Positions 35,595 to 43,846 of a stretch of DNA of 64,000 nt are shown here, piece by piece. Where the stretch lies: the NCBI RefSeq assembly GCF_018595685.2, contig NZ_CP092334.1, positions 1,888,001 to 1,952,000 on the forward strand. The letters run 5' to 3'. The notes under the pieces were generated by a model, which saw nothing but the letters and a program-made list of their open reading frames with translations, had not been told where the DNA came from and made no database searches. Position numbers and translations under genes: made by a program. The stretch comes from Flavihumibacter rivuli. Its GTDB lineage: Bacteria; Bacteroidota; Bacteroidia; Chitinophagales; Chitinophagaceae. Position 1 is the first letter of the stretch. Every line of letters begins with the position of its first letter.

Positions 35595-37094
35595 TTAGGA
35601 AGACCCATCACCCGGGAAGACCGACACCTCGTTTTCATCCTTGCGTAGGGTGTGTTTGACCAGGATGCGCTTGTTAAATCCCCTTACCTTTTTGGAACGC
35701 TTGACGCTCCACAAAATATCCCTGGCCTTTGCAGCAGCCGCATCTACATCTATGATCGGTAAGGGATAATCCCTGCCCGGACATAAACCATAATAGCTTA
35801 TTTCAAGGGGAGTCATTTTCCAGGGCTCATGAATGAGAGGGGCCGGAAGGACTTTCAATTCAGGGAGCCATTTACGGATAAAGTCACCTTGAGGGTCGTG
35901 GTCGATTCCTTGTTTAACGGGATTATAGATCCGGATGGTATTCACCCCCATGGTTCCCGCCTGCATCTGGAATTGGGGATAGTGTATGCCTGGCTCATAA
36001 TCAAGGAACATCCTTGCGAGATGATGGACACCTGCCTGCCAGGGCTGCCATAAATGATGGGTCAGAAAAGATACCAGCATGGATCGCATCCGGAAATTAA
36101 GATAGCCGGTTTGGCGAACACATCTCATGCAGGCATCCACCATGGGGATGCCGGTCCTTCCCTCCTGCCATGCCAGTACCAATGCAGGGTCTGCTTCATT
36201 CCTGATGGTATCAAAGCCAGGGTTAAGGTTCTCCGACTCCATCCTGCACTCCGATTCGAACTTCTGGATAAAATGGCAATGCCAGTACAACCTGGAAATA
36301 AAGAAACCAAGATCTGACCTGAAGGCACTATGGAGGAGGGCATGCTGGACAGCCTGGTAAACCTGCCGCACACTAAGGTTTCCCCATGCCAGGTAAGGGG
36401 AAAGCCTGCTGCAGGAATACCTGCTTTTTTCCGGCTTGGATAGATTACGCGCATAGCCCTTGCCCCTACCCTTTACAAATCCATCAAGGTATTGCCAGGC
36501 AGCCGATTCCCCGCCAGGTTGGAAATGCATATCCTTCCACCTGATCCCATCAGGCAACGAATCAAGTGTTCTATCAAAGCCTTCTGCTTCCAAGCGAGCC
36601 GCCTTCATACCTTGCCAATCTACAGTACAAAGGGACTGGGTCATACGGCGCTCCCACTCTTCCCGCCAGCCTTGCCTGTTATCCGTTCCCCTGATCACTC
36701 CGTTACTGGGGAACTCTATCCATTTTATTCCTTTACCCTTGAAATACTTCTTCATTGACAGGTCACGCCTGAAGGAAACGGCATTACCTGTTTCTTCATA
36801 GGAAAAAACTGTATCTATATGCCAGCTGCCAAGGAGCACTTCAAACAACTGCCCAACCTCCCCATGGTATAACAGCAACCTATGACCGAAGGAATCCAAT
36901 TCAGCCCGCATGTGCTCAAGTGATTGCCAGGCAAAGCGCCAGTGGCGAAGGTCGGAATCAGCCGCCTGCATCATTGTTGGTTCAAAACAGTAGACCATCA
37001 ACACCGGCAAACCGGCATTGGCTGCGGCTGCAAGTGGAGCATGATCACGAAGACGAAGGTCACGCTTGAACCATACAACATTAATGGGGAACAT
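35595..37094 (-). CDS. Cryptochrome/DNA photolyase family protein
   Basis: FAD-binding blue-light protein of the photolyase/cryptochrome superfamily. The 499-residue protein has an N-terminal antenna domain ([16 protein letters not shown], residues 6-21) and a C-terminal helical FAD domain. The latter contains the Ser/Arg-rich phosphate site ([22 protein letters not shown]), [16 protein letters not shown], and the [17 protein letters not shown] region. The pattern fits the FeS-less photolyase-like group widespread in Bacteroidota. DNA repair is likely, but a signalling cryptochrome cannot be excluded. It is transcribed divergently from the outer-membrane protein gene. Confidence 0.88.
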   Translation of the reverse strand: MFPINVVWFKRDLRLRDHAPLAAAANAGLPVLMVYCFEPTMMQAADSDLRHWRFAWQSLEHMRAELDSFGHRLLLYHGEVGQLFEVLLGSWHIDTVFSYEETGNAVSFRRDLSMKKYFKGKGIKWIEFPSNGVIRGTDNRQGWREEWERRMTQSLCTVDWQGMKAARLEAEGFDRTLDSLPDGIRWKDMHFQPGGESAAWQYLDGFVKGRGKGYARNLSKPEKSRYSCSRLSPYLAWGNLSVRQVYQAVQHALLHSAFRSDLGFFISRLYWHCHFIQKFESECRMESENLNPGFDTIRNEADPALVLAWQEGRTGIPMVDACMRCVRQTGYLNFRMRSMLVSFLTHHLWQPWQAGVHHLARMFLDYEPGIHYPQFQMQAGTMGVNTIRIYNPVKQGIDHDPQGDFIRKWLPELKVLPAPLIHEPWKMTPLEISYYGLCPGRDYPLPIIDVDAAAAKARDILWSVKRSKKVRGFNKRILVKHTLRKDENEVSVFPGDGSS

Positions 37095-37209
37095 TTTTTT
37101 TTAACACCAGTTGGGGACTATGGTTCGAATTTTGGGTATACTTAACACTTACCCTTCTAATTTTACGAACTATAACCAATCCATACGATCATTCCCTAAA
37201 AAAATCAAT

Positions 37210-37677
37210 ATGAGAAAACAATTCATGCTGACCCTTCTTTGCATCAGCTTATTTTCCTCCCTTTCATTTGCACAGAACATGGGCAGTGACTACCAAACCG
37301 CCATTGGGGTCAAGATCTGGAATGGGGCGGGCTTAACAGCCAAGCATTTCCTGAAGGAAAATGCTGCACTGGAAGGAATCGCTTACTTCTGGAAGGAGGG
37401 CATCAGGATCAGTGGTCTCTATGAGTTTCATTTCCCACTCGGCACAGAGCCGGGACTGCAATGGTATGTTGGTCCGGGTGCCCATATAGGCTTCTATGGA
37501 AGCGATTATGGTAATGGCACTTATATCGGACTGGATGGGGTGATTGGAATCGATTACAAGATCAGGAATGCCCCCCTGAATTTCTCGCTAGACTGGCAAC
37601 CTACCATTGAGTTTGGCGATGGAAGGGGTTTCTATGGAGGCTGGGGAGGATTGGGCATACGTTACACCCTGCAATAA
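37210..37677 (+). CDS. Small outer-membrane beta-barrel protein
   Basis: The 155-residue exported protein has a signal peptide (about residues 1-20, ending LSFAQ). Eight or so short amphipathic strands follow (YQTAIGVKIWNGAGL, FYGSDYGNGTYIGLDG) and the chain ends in an aromatic-rich strand, GGLGIRYTLQ, typical of OmpW/OmpX-size barrels. The specific function is unknown. The ATG at 37210 fits the signal peptide, whereas an upstream in-frame start at 37111 would add 33 unrelated residues. Confidence 0.75.
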   Translation: MRKQFMLTLLCISLFSSLSFAQNMGSDYQTAIGVKIWNGAGLTAKHFLKENAALEGIAYFWKEGIRISGLYEFHFPLGTEPGLQWYVGPGAHIGFYGSDYGNGTYIGLDGVIGIDYKIRNAPLNFSLDWQPTIEFGDGRGFYGGWGGLGIRYTLQ

Positions 37678-37743
37678 ACAGTAAAACAAGCTGCGACTGG
37701 CCAACAGGGGAACAACATCCTTATCTTTAACAAAATTTATAAG

Positions 37744-38349
37744 ATGAGGCGTTATTGTTGGTTCCTCCTTTTTTTACCTGTCATTCTTTTGTTTGCCTGC
37801 AGTAGTTCAAAGCCTGCTACGAACTCCTATGTAGCGCAAGGCTATGTTAAACGGAATTATTCAAAGATCCTTGTACTGGCCAGGCTAAGGGATGAAATTG
37901 CGAGGAAGAAGGTGGAAACATCCTTAAGCGACCTGCTCAACAGGAGTGGTTACAAAGGCGCCACAACCTACAACCTCATTACATTGGATGACCTTACGAC
38001 CAGGGAGCGGTTCCTTGCCAAGGTAGATACCAGTACATTTGACGCCATAATAGTATTAAGCTACATGGGAGCCAATACCTCGGTATCCGGACAAACAACG
38101 GTGTCTTCCACCACACCAATCGGCTCAACCAATTTCTTCGATATTTACACCAGTCCTGCCTACGACTTCAATTATGATACGAAGTCCCAGGTTGCAGGCT
38201 ATGTAAATGCCAGCTTCTTTACCAAGGAAAGCTACCAGAAACAGTGGAGCAGCATCCTGCAGATTAACTTATCGAATGGATTGGACTTCGCCAGTGATTT
38301 TCTTGCAGGTACAGCACTAGCCAGCTTGAAACGGGATAAAATACTCTAG
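37744..38349 (+). CDS. Predicted lipoprotein of unknown function
   Basis: The 201-residue lipoprotein has a lipobox LLFAC (Cys near residue 19) after a short signal peptide, then a Ser-rich tether. The soluble domain contains YSKILVLARLRDEIARKKVETSLSD as an alpha/beta segment, reminiscent of the N-terminal fold of CsgG-like or LptE-like assembly lipoproteins, but I cannot assign a family. It is followed directly by a strong terminator. Confidence 0.7.
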   Translation: MRRYCWFLLFLPVILLFACSSSKPATNSYVAQGYVKRNYSKILVLARLRDEIARKKVETSLSDLLNRSGYKGATTYNLITLDDLTTRERFLAKVDTSTFDAIIVLSYMGANTSVSGQTTVSSTTPIGSTNFFDIYTSPAYDFNYDTKSQVAGYVNASFFTKESYQKQWSSILQINLSNGLDFASDFLAGTALASLKRDKIL

Positions 38350-38353
38350 CGGG

Positions 38354-38380
38354 AGCCGGCTATGCCGGCTTCTTTTTTTT
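38354..38380 (+). terminator. Rho-independent terminator
   Basis: A 7-bp GC-rich stem (38354-38360 with 38364-38370) and a 3-base loop are followed by TCTTTTTTTT. Confidence 0.9.
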
Positions 38381-38401
38381 CAATTCATCACTTTCCTTTT
38401 G

Positions 38402-38417
38402 CGTGATTGATATCACA
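38402..38417. promoter_or_regulatory. CRP/FNR-type palindromic site upstream of the TauE/SafE gene
   Basis: CGTGA-TTGATA-TCACA matches the CRP-family consensus TGTGA-N6-TCACA at nine of ten arm positions. Its centre (38409.5) is about 41 bases upstream of the start predicted from the imperfect -7 box CACTTTTG at 38439-38446, which has no -33 TTTG. That is the geometry of a class II activator site. Confidence 0.6.
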
Positions 38418-38463
38418 AAACAGGTGCCTGCAAAGTTTCACTTTTGCACATAAATCATTAGCA

Positions 38464-39276
38464 ATGGAAATACTTGGTTATCTGGCATCGTTAGTAATAG
38501 GCATATCGCTCGGCTTGATCGGAGGCGGAGGGTCTATATTAACCGTACCTGTACTTGTGTACCTATTGGGCGTGGAACCGGTAACGGCCACCGCCTATTC
38601 CCTTTTCATCGTTGGTGCAACCAGCCTGGTGGGTGCACTCCCCAAATACAAACAAGGTGAAGTAAACCTTAAGACTGCAGCGATCTTTGGCATCCCATCC
38701 ATTGCTGCTGTTTTTGCAACCAGGAAATTCCTTGTGCCGCTGATACCCCAGGAAATATTCACCATCGGTAGTTTCACGATCACCAAGCCGATCATGATGA
38801 TGGTCCTCTTTGCCATCCTGATGGTATTTGCATCGGTTTCCATGATCAGGGAGAAAAAGAATGGCAAAACAGAGAATGATGGCCCCCAGCAATTCAACTA
38901 CCCATTGATCATCCTGGAAGGCGCACTCGTTGGCACCTTAACAGGTCTGGTTGGTGCGGGAGGCGGATTTCTGATTATCCCGGCCCTGGTACTATTGAGC
39001 AAACTACCCATGAAACAGGCTGTTGGTACCTCCTTGTTGATCATCGCAGCCAAATCACTGATTGGCTTCACCGGGGACCTTGGCCACCAGGTAATGGATT
39101 GGAAACTCCTGATGATCGTTACGGCCCTTGCCATTGCAGGTATCTTCCTTGGTAACAGGCTTAGCAAGAAGGTTTCTGCTGAAGGCCTTAAAAAAGGATT
39201 TGGCTGGTTTGTGCTGGTAATGGGCCTTTATATACTCGCCAAGGAATTGTTCTTTGGTGGAAGCGGAGGCCATTGA
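38464..39276 (+). CDS. TauE/SafE-family sulfite/organosulfonate exporter
   Basis: Predicted inner-membrane exporter for sulfite, sulfur-containing anions or organosulfonates. The 270-residue protein shows the duplicated TauE/SafE motif: GISLGLIGGGGSILTVPVLV near residues 14-33 and GTLTGLVGAGGGFLIIPALV near 155-175. It has about eight hydrophobic segments. The ATG at 38464 fits the first transmembrane helix; the upstream in-frame extension would start inside the CRP-like site. It heads a sulfur-related plus-strand unit with the DUF6132, porin-like and YgaP-like genes. Confidence 0.9.
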   Translation: MEILGYLASLVIGISLGLIGGGGSILTVPVLVYLLGVEPVTATAYSLFIVGATSLVGALPKYKQGEVNLKTAAIFGIPSIAAVFATRKFLVPLIPQEIFTIGSFTITKPIMMMVLFAILMVFASVSMIREKKNGKTENDGPQQFNYPLIILEGALVGTLTGLVGAGGGFLIIPALVLLSKLPMKQAVGTSLLIIAAKSLIGFTGDLGHQVMDWKLLMIVTALAIAGIFLGNRLSKKVSAEGLKKGFGWFVLVMGLYILAKELFFGGSGGH

Positions 39277-39339
39277 TCCCCAAAAATGATCTTTAGCCTG
39301 AAAGGCTTCCTGTAATCAGCAACATTTTATTGAGCAGAC

Positions 39340-39543
39340 ATGAAAAAACAATCGATTTGGATCGTAAGGGGAGGTTTTGCCCTCTTGGGTGCGACGGCCG
39401 GATACTTTTACTGGAAATACTTTGGTTGCACTTCCAATTGCACCATCAGTTCAAAACCCCTTAACAGCATGATCTATTTCTCCATAATAGGTATCCTGGC
39501 AGGCAATACATTCTTTTATAGAGGCAAGGAGCCTGGAAAATAG
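39340..39543 (+). CDS. DUF6132 small membrane protein
   Basis: The 67-residue protein has two hydrophobic segments (about 8-27 and 43-60) separated by a loop with FGCTSNCTISSKP. The paired cysteines in that loop and the GATAGYFYWKYFGC start are the DUF6132 pattern. Such genes recur next to TauE/SafE exporters, rhodaneses and YgaP-like proteins in Bacteroidota, so a link to sulfur handling is inferred. It lies 63 bases after the exporter and 7 bases before the porin-like gene. Confidence 0.8.
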   Translation: MKKQSIWIVRGGFALLGATAGYFYWKYFGCTSNCTISSKPLNSMIYFSIIGILAGNTFFYRGKEPGK

Positions 39544-39550
39544 CAGGGAT

Positions 39551-40954
39551 ATGAAAAAGCTTTTGACAATAGTAATTGGCATACTTTTATTTAACATAAA
39601 CGGGTTCGCACAGGACCATAAGGAAGATTCGTCAGCACACAATGGAACTGACACCAATTCACTTGCCCATGCATTCAGGAAAGGTAGTTTTCATGGACAT
39701 TTCAGGTATTTTTATATGTCTACGGACAATGCCCCAGGGCTATCAGACTATTATTCAAATGCAATAGGAGGTGGAATTAAATTTGAAACAGCCCCCTTTC
39801 ATGGTTTCCAGGTTGGTATCGGTGGATTTATCATCTACAATATAGGATCCTCCGACCTGGGTGCAAGGGACCCCAAAACCAATGCATCCAATCGCTATGA
39901 AATCGGCTTATTTGATATTGAGAACCCATATAACAAGGATGATATCGACAGGCTTGAAGAGCTTTACCTGAAATATAGTTACAGAAAATCATCCATTGTG
40001 GTTGGCAAACAATTACCTGACCTCCCGTTTATCAATAAACAGGATGGCAGGATGCGTCCTACCGAGATCAATGGGGCCATTGCCTCTATCAATGAAATAA
40101 AGCGAACCCAATTGACACTGGGCTATATCTGGGGATTCTCACCCAGGAGTACCGTTCAATGGTATGGAGTGGGAGAATCCATTGGCCTATATCCCCAGGG
40201 ATTAACTAAAGAAGGAAAACCAGCAGCATACCACGATAGTCTTTCCAGTAAAGGAGTGATAATTGCCGGAATAAAATATAACATGGGAAAGAGTATCAAC
40301 CTGGAAGGATGGAACCAATATGTTGATAACATTTTCAATACTACTTTGATCCAGGTCAATCTCCACCTTCCTGTTGGCCATGATGGAAAACTCATGGCCG
40401 GACTGCAATATGTTCACCAGGTTGCGGTAAAAGATGGAGGTAACGCCATCCCTGAACATACCTATTTTGAAAAAGGAGGAAGAAGCAACGCTTTTGGGGT
40501 AATGGCGGGTTATAAGACAAAAAAAATTGAAGCCAGCCTCAATTATACGAGGATCACAAAGGATGGCCGCTACCTCATGCCAAGGGAATGGGGCAAGGAA
40601 CCCTTTTTCACCTTCCTGCCGAGGGAAAGAAATGAAGGATTTGGGGACGTCAACGCTATTGTGGCAAAATTCAATTACACTTTTCCCAGGCAGGGCATCA
40701 GCTTAAATGCGGGTTATGGTCATTTTTACCTGCCGGAGGTAACTAACTATGCGCTCAACAAATATGGGATGCCTTCCTACAACCAACTTAACCTGTCAGC
40801 CCGCTATCCTTTCCATGGATTCTTGCAAGGACTGGATATGCAGGTCCTGTATGTATACAAGGGTAACCTTGGAGACCTGCCGGGCAATGACAAGTACCTG
40901 ATCAATAAGGTGAATATGTCGCAATGGAACATCATCGTTAACTACCATTTTTGA
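39551..40954 (+). CDS. OprD-like outer-membrane porin
   Basis: The 467-residue exported protein has a signal peptide (about residues 1-21, ending GFAQD). It then has the pattern of an outer-membrane barrel: FHGHFRYFYMSTDN start, YYSNAIGGGIKFETAPFHGFQVGI strands, a VGKQLPDLPFINKQDGRM segment, and a C-terminal strand ending IVNYHF. It resembles the OprD/OprB-like specific porins. Given its neighbours it may import or release a sulfur compound, but no substrate is shown. Its TGA overlaps the ORF of the next gene, which starts two bases later. Confidence 0.8.
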   Translation: MKKLLTIVIGILLFNINGFAQDHKEDSSAHNGTDTNSLAHAFRKGSFHGHFRYFYMSTDNAPGLSDYYSNAIGGGIKFETAPFHGFQVGIGGFIIYNIGSSDLGARDPKTNASNRYEIGLFDIENPYNKDDIDRLEELYLKYSYRKSSIVVGKQLPDLPFINKQDGRMRPTEINGAIASINEIKRTQLTLGYIWGFSPRSTVQWYGVGESIGLYPQGLTKEGKPAAYHDSLSSKGVIIAGIKYNMGKSINLEGWNQYVDNIFNTTLIQVNLHLPVGHDGKLMAGLQYVHQVAVKDGGNAIPEHTYFEKGGRSNAFGVMAGYKTKKIEASLNYTRITKDGRYLMPREWGKEPFFTFLPRERNEGFGDVNAIVAKFNYTFPRQGISLNAGYGHFYLPEVTNYALNKYGMPSYNQLNLSARYPFHGFLQGLDMQVLYVYKGNLGDLPGNDKYLINKVNMSQWNIIVNYHF

Positions 40955-40956
40955 AA

Positions 40957-41175
40957 ATGAAACAGACCCTCAAAATACCACCCATTTGGATCCACAGGAT
41001 CATCAGGTTTAGCCTGGGCGCGTTGTTCATAGGCATAGCCACCCAATTTGAAGACGCGTTCCCGCTCTATATTTTTGGTGGGATAATGTTCATCACCGGT
41101 TTCTTCTACCCCCGCCGCTGCCTTGATGACCAATGCGAATTGGGGCAACAACCCAAGGATAAATCAGCCAACTAA
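40957..41175 (+). CDS. YgaP-like (DUF2892-type) small membrane protein
   Basis: The 72-residue protein has two hydrophobic segments (about 12-30 and 36-53) in the arrangement of the YgaP transmembrane module (WIHRIIRFSLGALFIGIA). It ends with a cysteine-containing tail PRRCLDDQCEL. In YgaP the module anchors a rhodanese; here it is stand-alone, and rhodanese domains are encoded nearby at 42309-43721. The ATG at 40957 follows the porin stop by two bases, so they are coupled. Assignment to DUF2892 is by pattern only. Confidence 0.65.
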   Translation: MKQTLKIPPIWIHRIIRFSLGALFIGIATQFEDAFPLYIFGGIMFITGFFYPRRCLDDQCELGQQPKDKSAN

Positions 41176-41196
41176 TTAGCGGAAATCGTGTAGCCG

Positions 41197-42246
41197 TTAA
41201 AACAAATCATCCACCGCCCTTGTCGCAGCCTGGATTGCCCCATCCATATAGCCACCGAAAGCAGAAGCTGTTTCCGTTCCACAAAAGACCAGCTTATCAT
41301 TCCAATAGGGTTTCTGGTAGAGGTAATGTCCATTATTCTGGTGGGGAAGGATGAAGCCATCATATGGATAGTGAATAAAGGCTTCCTTACTCCAATCCTT
41401 ATCAACATACTCAGTATTACTGGAGAAGCCTTCCCCAAACAAACGATCTAACTGAGCCTTTACCACCAGTTCCCTTTCCTTTCGCCCAAGATGATGTGCA
41501 TTTCCACTCAGGAATCCTTTCAGGGCGCAACAACTGCCTTCCGGATCGGAATGATCATACATTTCAACGACAGGACCGCACTGGCTATACAAGGTCCCTG
41601 AATAACCTTTTCTACGCCATAGATCTTTTGGAAAGGCCAATCCGAACTTGATGGATTCACTCATCCAGGTATGGGTCTGCTTCATAAGTCCTTGCAGGTC
41701 CAAGGGTAAGGATGGTTCAAAATGAATGCTGTTAATCAATAAACGCGGGGGAATAGTAACAAAAACGGCAGTGCCGCTGAATACTTCACCATTAGCACTG
41801 GTCAATTCAACACCCATCTTGGTATTCGTAATTCGTATGATCGGGGTATGATAAACCAGCTTATCCTTTCCGATTCTTTCCAATAATGATTCAATCAATT
41901 GGCTTGTACCATTCTCTATCCTGAAATAAGGCTCTTCTGCGGAGGGGATATCGAACTGTTGGGGAGGGGAAAAACTCATTGATTCAAAAAGTGCAATGCC
42001 TGTATCATGCTGGTAAAACTTCCTGAGTCCCATATCATCAATAAGGGCATTGAGGTGCTTGTGTTTGGTGGCAAACCAGGTAGCTCCCATTTCAATGGAT
42101 GTGCCATTCTGGGCTTGTACAGTATCAATCCTTCCCCCCGGTCTTCCGCTTGCCTCAAGGACCTGGAAGGGAATCCTTTTTTTCGAAAGGAAATAGGCTG
42201 CAGATAATCCGCTTAACCCGGCACCAATGATCAAAACATTATGCAT
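41197..42246 (-). CDS. FAD-dependent amine oxidase family protein
   Basis: Flavoprotein of the monoamine oxidase / protoporphyrinogen oxidase type. The 349-residue protein has the dinucleotide-binding GAGLSGLSAAYFL at residues 7-19, the GRPGGRIDT arginine motif near 35-43, and a C-terminal FAD segment FCGTETASAFGGYMDGA. At 349 residues it is shorter than typical monoamine oxidases (about 450). Its substrate is unknown. It lies 62 bases downstream of the CstB-like gene on the same strand, with a GC-rich hairpin in the gap that may limit read-through. Confidence 0.87.
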   Translation of the reverse strand: MHNVLIIGAGLSGLSAAYFLSKKRIPFQVLEASGRPGGRIDTVQAQNGTSIEMGATWFATKHKHLNALIDDMGLRKFYQHDTGIALFESMSFSPPQQFDIPSAEEPYFRIENGTSQLIESLLERIGKDKLVYHTPIIRITNTKMGVELTSANGEVFSGTAVFVTIPPRLLINSIHFEPSLPLDLQGLMKQTHTWMSESIKFGLAFPKDLWRRKGYSGTLYSQCGPVVEMYDHSDPEGSCCALKGFLSGNAHHLGRKERELVVKAQLDRLFGEGFSSNTEYVDKDWSKEAFIHYPYDGFILPHQNNGHYLYQKPYWNDKLVFCGTETASAFGGYMDGAIQAATRAVDDLF

Positions 42247-42261
42247 AGCCTTAATGAATAA

Positions 42262-42290
42262 GCGTCCGGCTGCCTAAGGATGCCGGACGC
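42262..42290 (-). terminator. GC-rich hairpin between the CstB-like and amine oxidase genes
   Basis: A perfect 9-bp stem (42262-42270 with 42282-42290) and an 11-base loop are present, but the tail on the minus strand (TTATTCATT) is a poor U-tract. It could be an attenuator, a weak terminator or an mRNA stabiliser. Confidence 0.45.
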
Positions 42291-42308
42291 CCTTTAACTT
42301 GAGCAAAA

Positions 42309-43721
42309 TTAAAGCATTGTCACCGGAGCAACATAACTTGTCTTTTCGAGATTTGTGGCACTCAATGCCTTGAAGCCGCCCCTGATGTTGACAATGTCGT
42401 TGAATCCCCTGGAACGAAGTATGGATGCAGCAATCATGGAACGATACCCTCCCGCACAATGCAAATAATATTTCTTTTCCCGTTGTATCATACTCATATT
42501 CTTGTTGATGAAATCAAGTGGGAAATTGATAGCACCAACCAAATGCTGGCTTTCGTATTCACTCTGGCGCCTAACATCCAACAGGTTGATGGAAGCATCC
42601 TTGCTGTACAGTTCAGCAAAACCGGCTGCGTCAATCTCCATCATTGTATTCACATCCAATCCCGCAGCACGCCATGCTTCAACCCCGCCATCAAGGAAAC
42701 CAATGGCATTATCGTAGCCAACCCTTGACAAGCGGATCACCACCTCTTCTTCCCTGCCCTTATCAGCCAGGAACAGGATCGGTTGCTTGAGGTCAACTAC
42801 CAGTGCACCAACCCATGGGGCAAAATTATCATCCAGTCCAATGAAGATGGACCCAGGGATAAATCCGGCTGCAAAAACCTCCTTCGACCTTGTATCAATA
42901 ACCAGGGCTTCTTCTGCCTCCCACACTGCCTGGAAAGAATGGGGCTCCAATGGATGAGTTCCCTGCCTGATGGCAAGGTCTATGCTTTCATAGCCCATCT
43001 TATTCATTACTGCATTCTTGGGGAAATATTGGGGTGGTTCGACCAATCCCTCTGTAACTGCCTTTACAAATTCCGCCTTGGTCATGTCAGCCCGCAATGC
43101 ATAATTCACCAACTTTTGGTGGCCGAGTGTATCCGTGGTCTCATTGCTCATATTCTTACCGCAAGCACTGCCGGCACCATGGCCGGGATATACGATCACT
43201 TCATCGGGAAGGGTCATGATCTTATCGCGAAGTGAATCAAAAAGTAAGCCGGCAAGGTCTTCCCTGGAGAGATCGGTCTTTACGGCAAGGTCAGGCCTGC
43301 CCACATCCCCAATGAACAAGGTATCGCCAGAAAAAATCGCATATGGCTTGTTTCCCTCATCGAGTAGCAGGTAAGTGAAGGACTCCATGGTATGCCCAGG
43401 GGTATGCAACACCTTAATGAATACATTCCCCAACTTTACAATTTCACCATCCTTTGCAATATGGGCATCGAAGTTGGGCTGTGCGGTAGGACCATACACT
43501 ATTGTGGCACCTGTCTTTCTCGCCAGGTCAAGATGCCCTGATACAAAATCCGCATGGAAATGGGTCTCCAGCACGTATTTGATCTTTGCCTTGTTCCTTT
43601 GCGCCATTTCAATATAAGGTTTGGTTTCCCTTAGCGGGTCAATGATAGCCACCTCGCCATTGCTTTCAATGTAATAGGCCGCTTCCGCCAAACATCCCGT
43701 ATAAATTTGCTCTATTTTCAT
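42309..43721 (-). CDS. CstB-like persulfide dioxygenase-rhodanese fusion
   Basis: Predicted sulfide/persulfide detoxification enzyme. The 470-residue protein has an N-terminal MBL persulfide dioxygenase domain (about 1-245) with H54xH56xD58 in THFHADFVSG, HTPGHTMES, and the metal Asp in FSGDTLFIGDVG. Two rhodanese-like domains follow. The first (about 260-350) has ADKGREEE where the active-site Cys loop should be and so looks inactive. The second (about 365-460) has HCAGGYRS with Cys422. This dioxygenase / pseudorhodanese / active rhodanese order is that of Staphylococcus CstB, which oxidises low-molecular-weight persulfides to thiosulfate. It is next to the sulfur-exporter unit. Confidence 0.9.
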   Translation of the reverse strand: MKIEQIYTGCLAEAAYYIESNGEVAIIDPLRETKPYIEMAQRNKAKIKYVLETHFHADFVSGHLDLARKTGATIVYGPTAQPNFDAHIAKDGEIVKLGNVFIKVLHTPGHTMESFTYLLLDEGNKPYAIFSGDTLFIGDVGRPDLAVKTDLSREDLAGLLFDSLRDKIMTLPDEVIVYPGHGAGSACGKNMSNETTDTLGHQKLVNYALRADMTKAEFVKAVTEGLVEPPQYFPKNAVMNKMGYESIDLAIRQGTHPLEPHSFQAVWEAEEALVIDTRSKEVFAAGFIPGSIFIGLDDNFAPWVGALVVDLKQPILFLADKGREEEVVIRLSRVGYDNAIGFLDGGVEAWRAAGLDVNTMMEIDAAGFAELYSKDASINLLDVRRQSEYESQHLVGAINFPLDFINKNMSMIQREKKYYLHCAGGYRSMIAASILRSRGFNDIVNIRGGFKALSATNLEKTSYVAPVTML

Positions 43722-43846
43722 ATAGCTGATTTTAGTGGTTTACGGACCAAATTTGAAACCTTATGAAAGGGAATTTTGTGCCCATTGTTACAATTGGGGA
43801 TGATTATGATCAGGCACTGCTCTGAGCACGGTCAGTCGCAAAAAGA

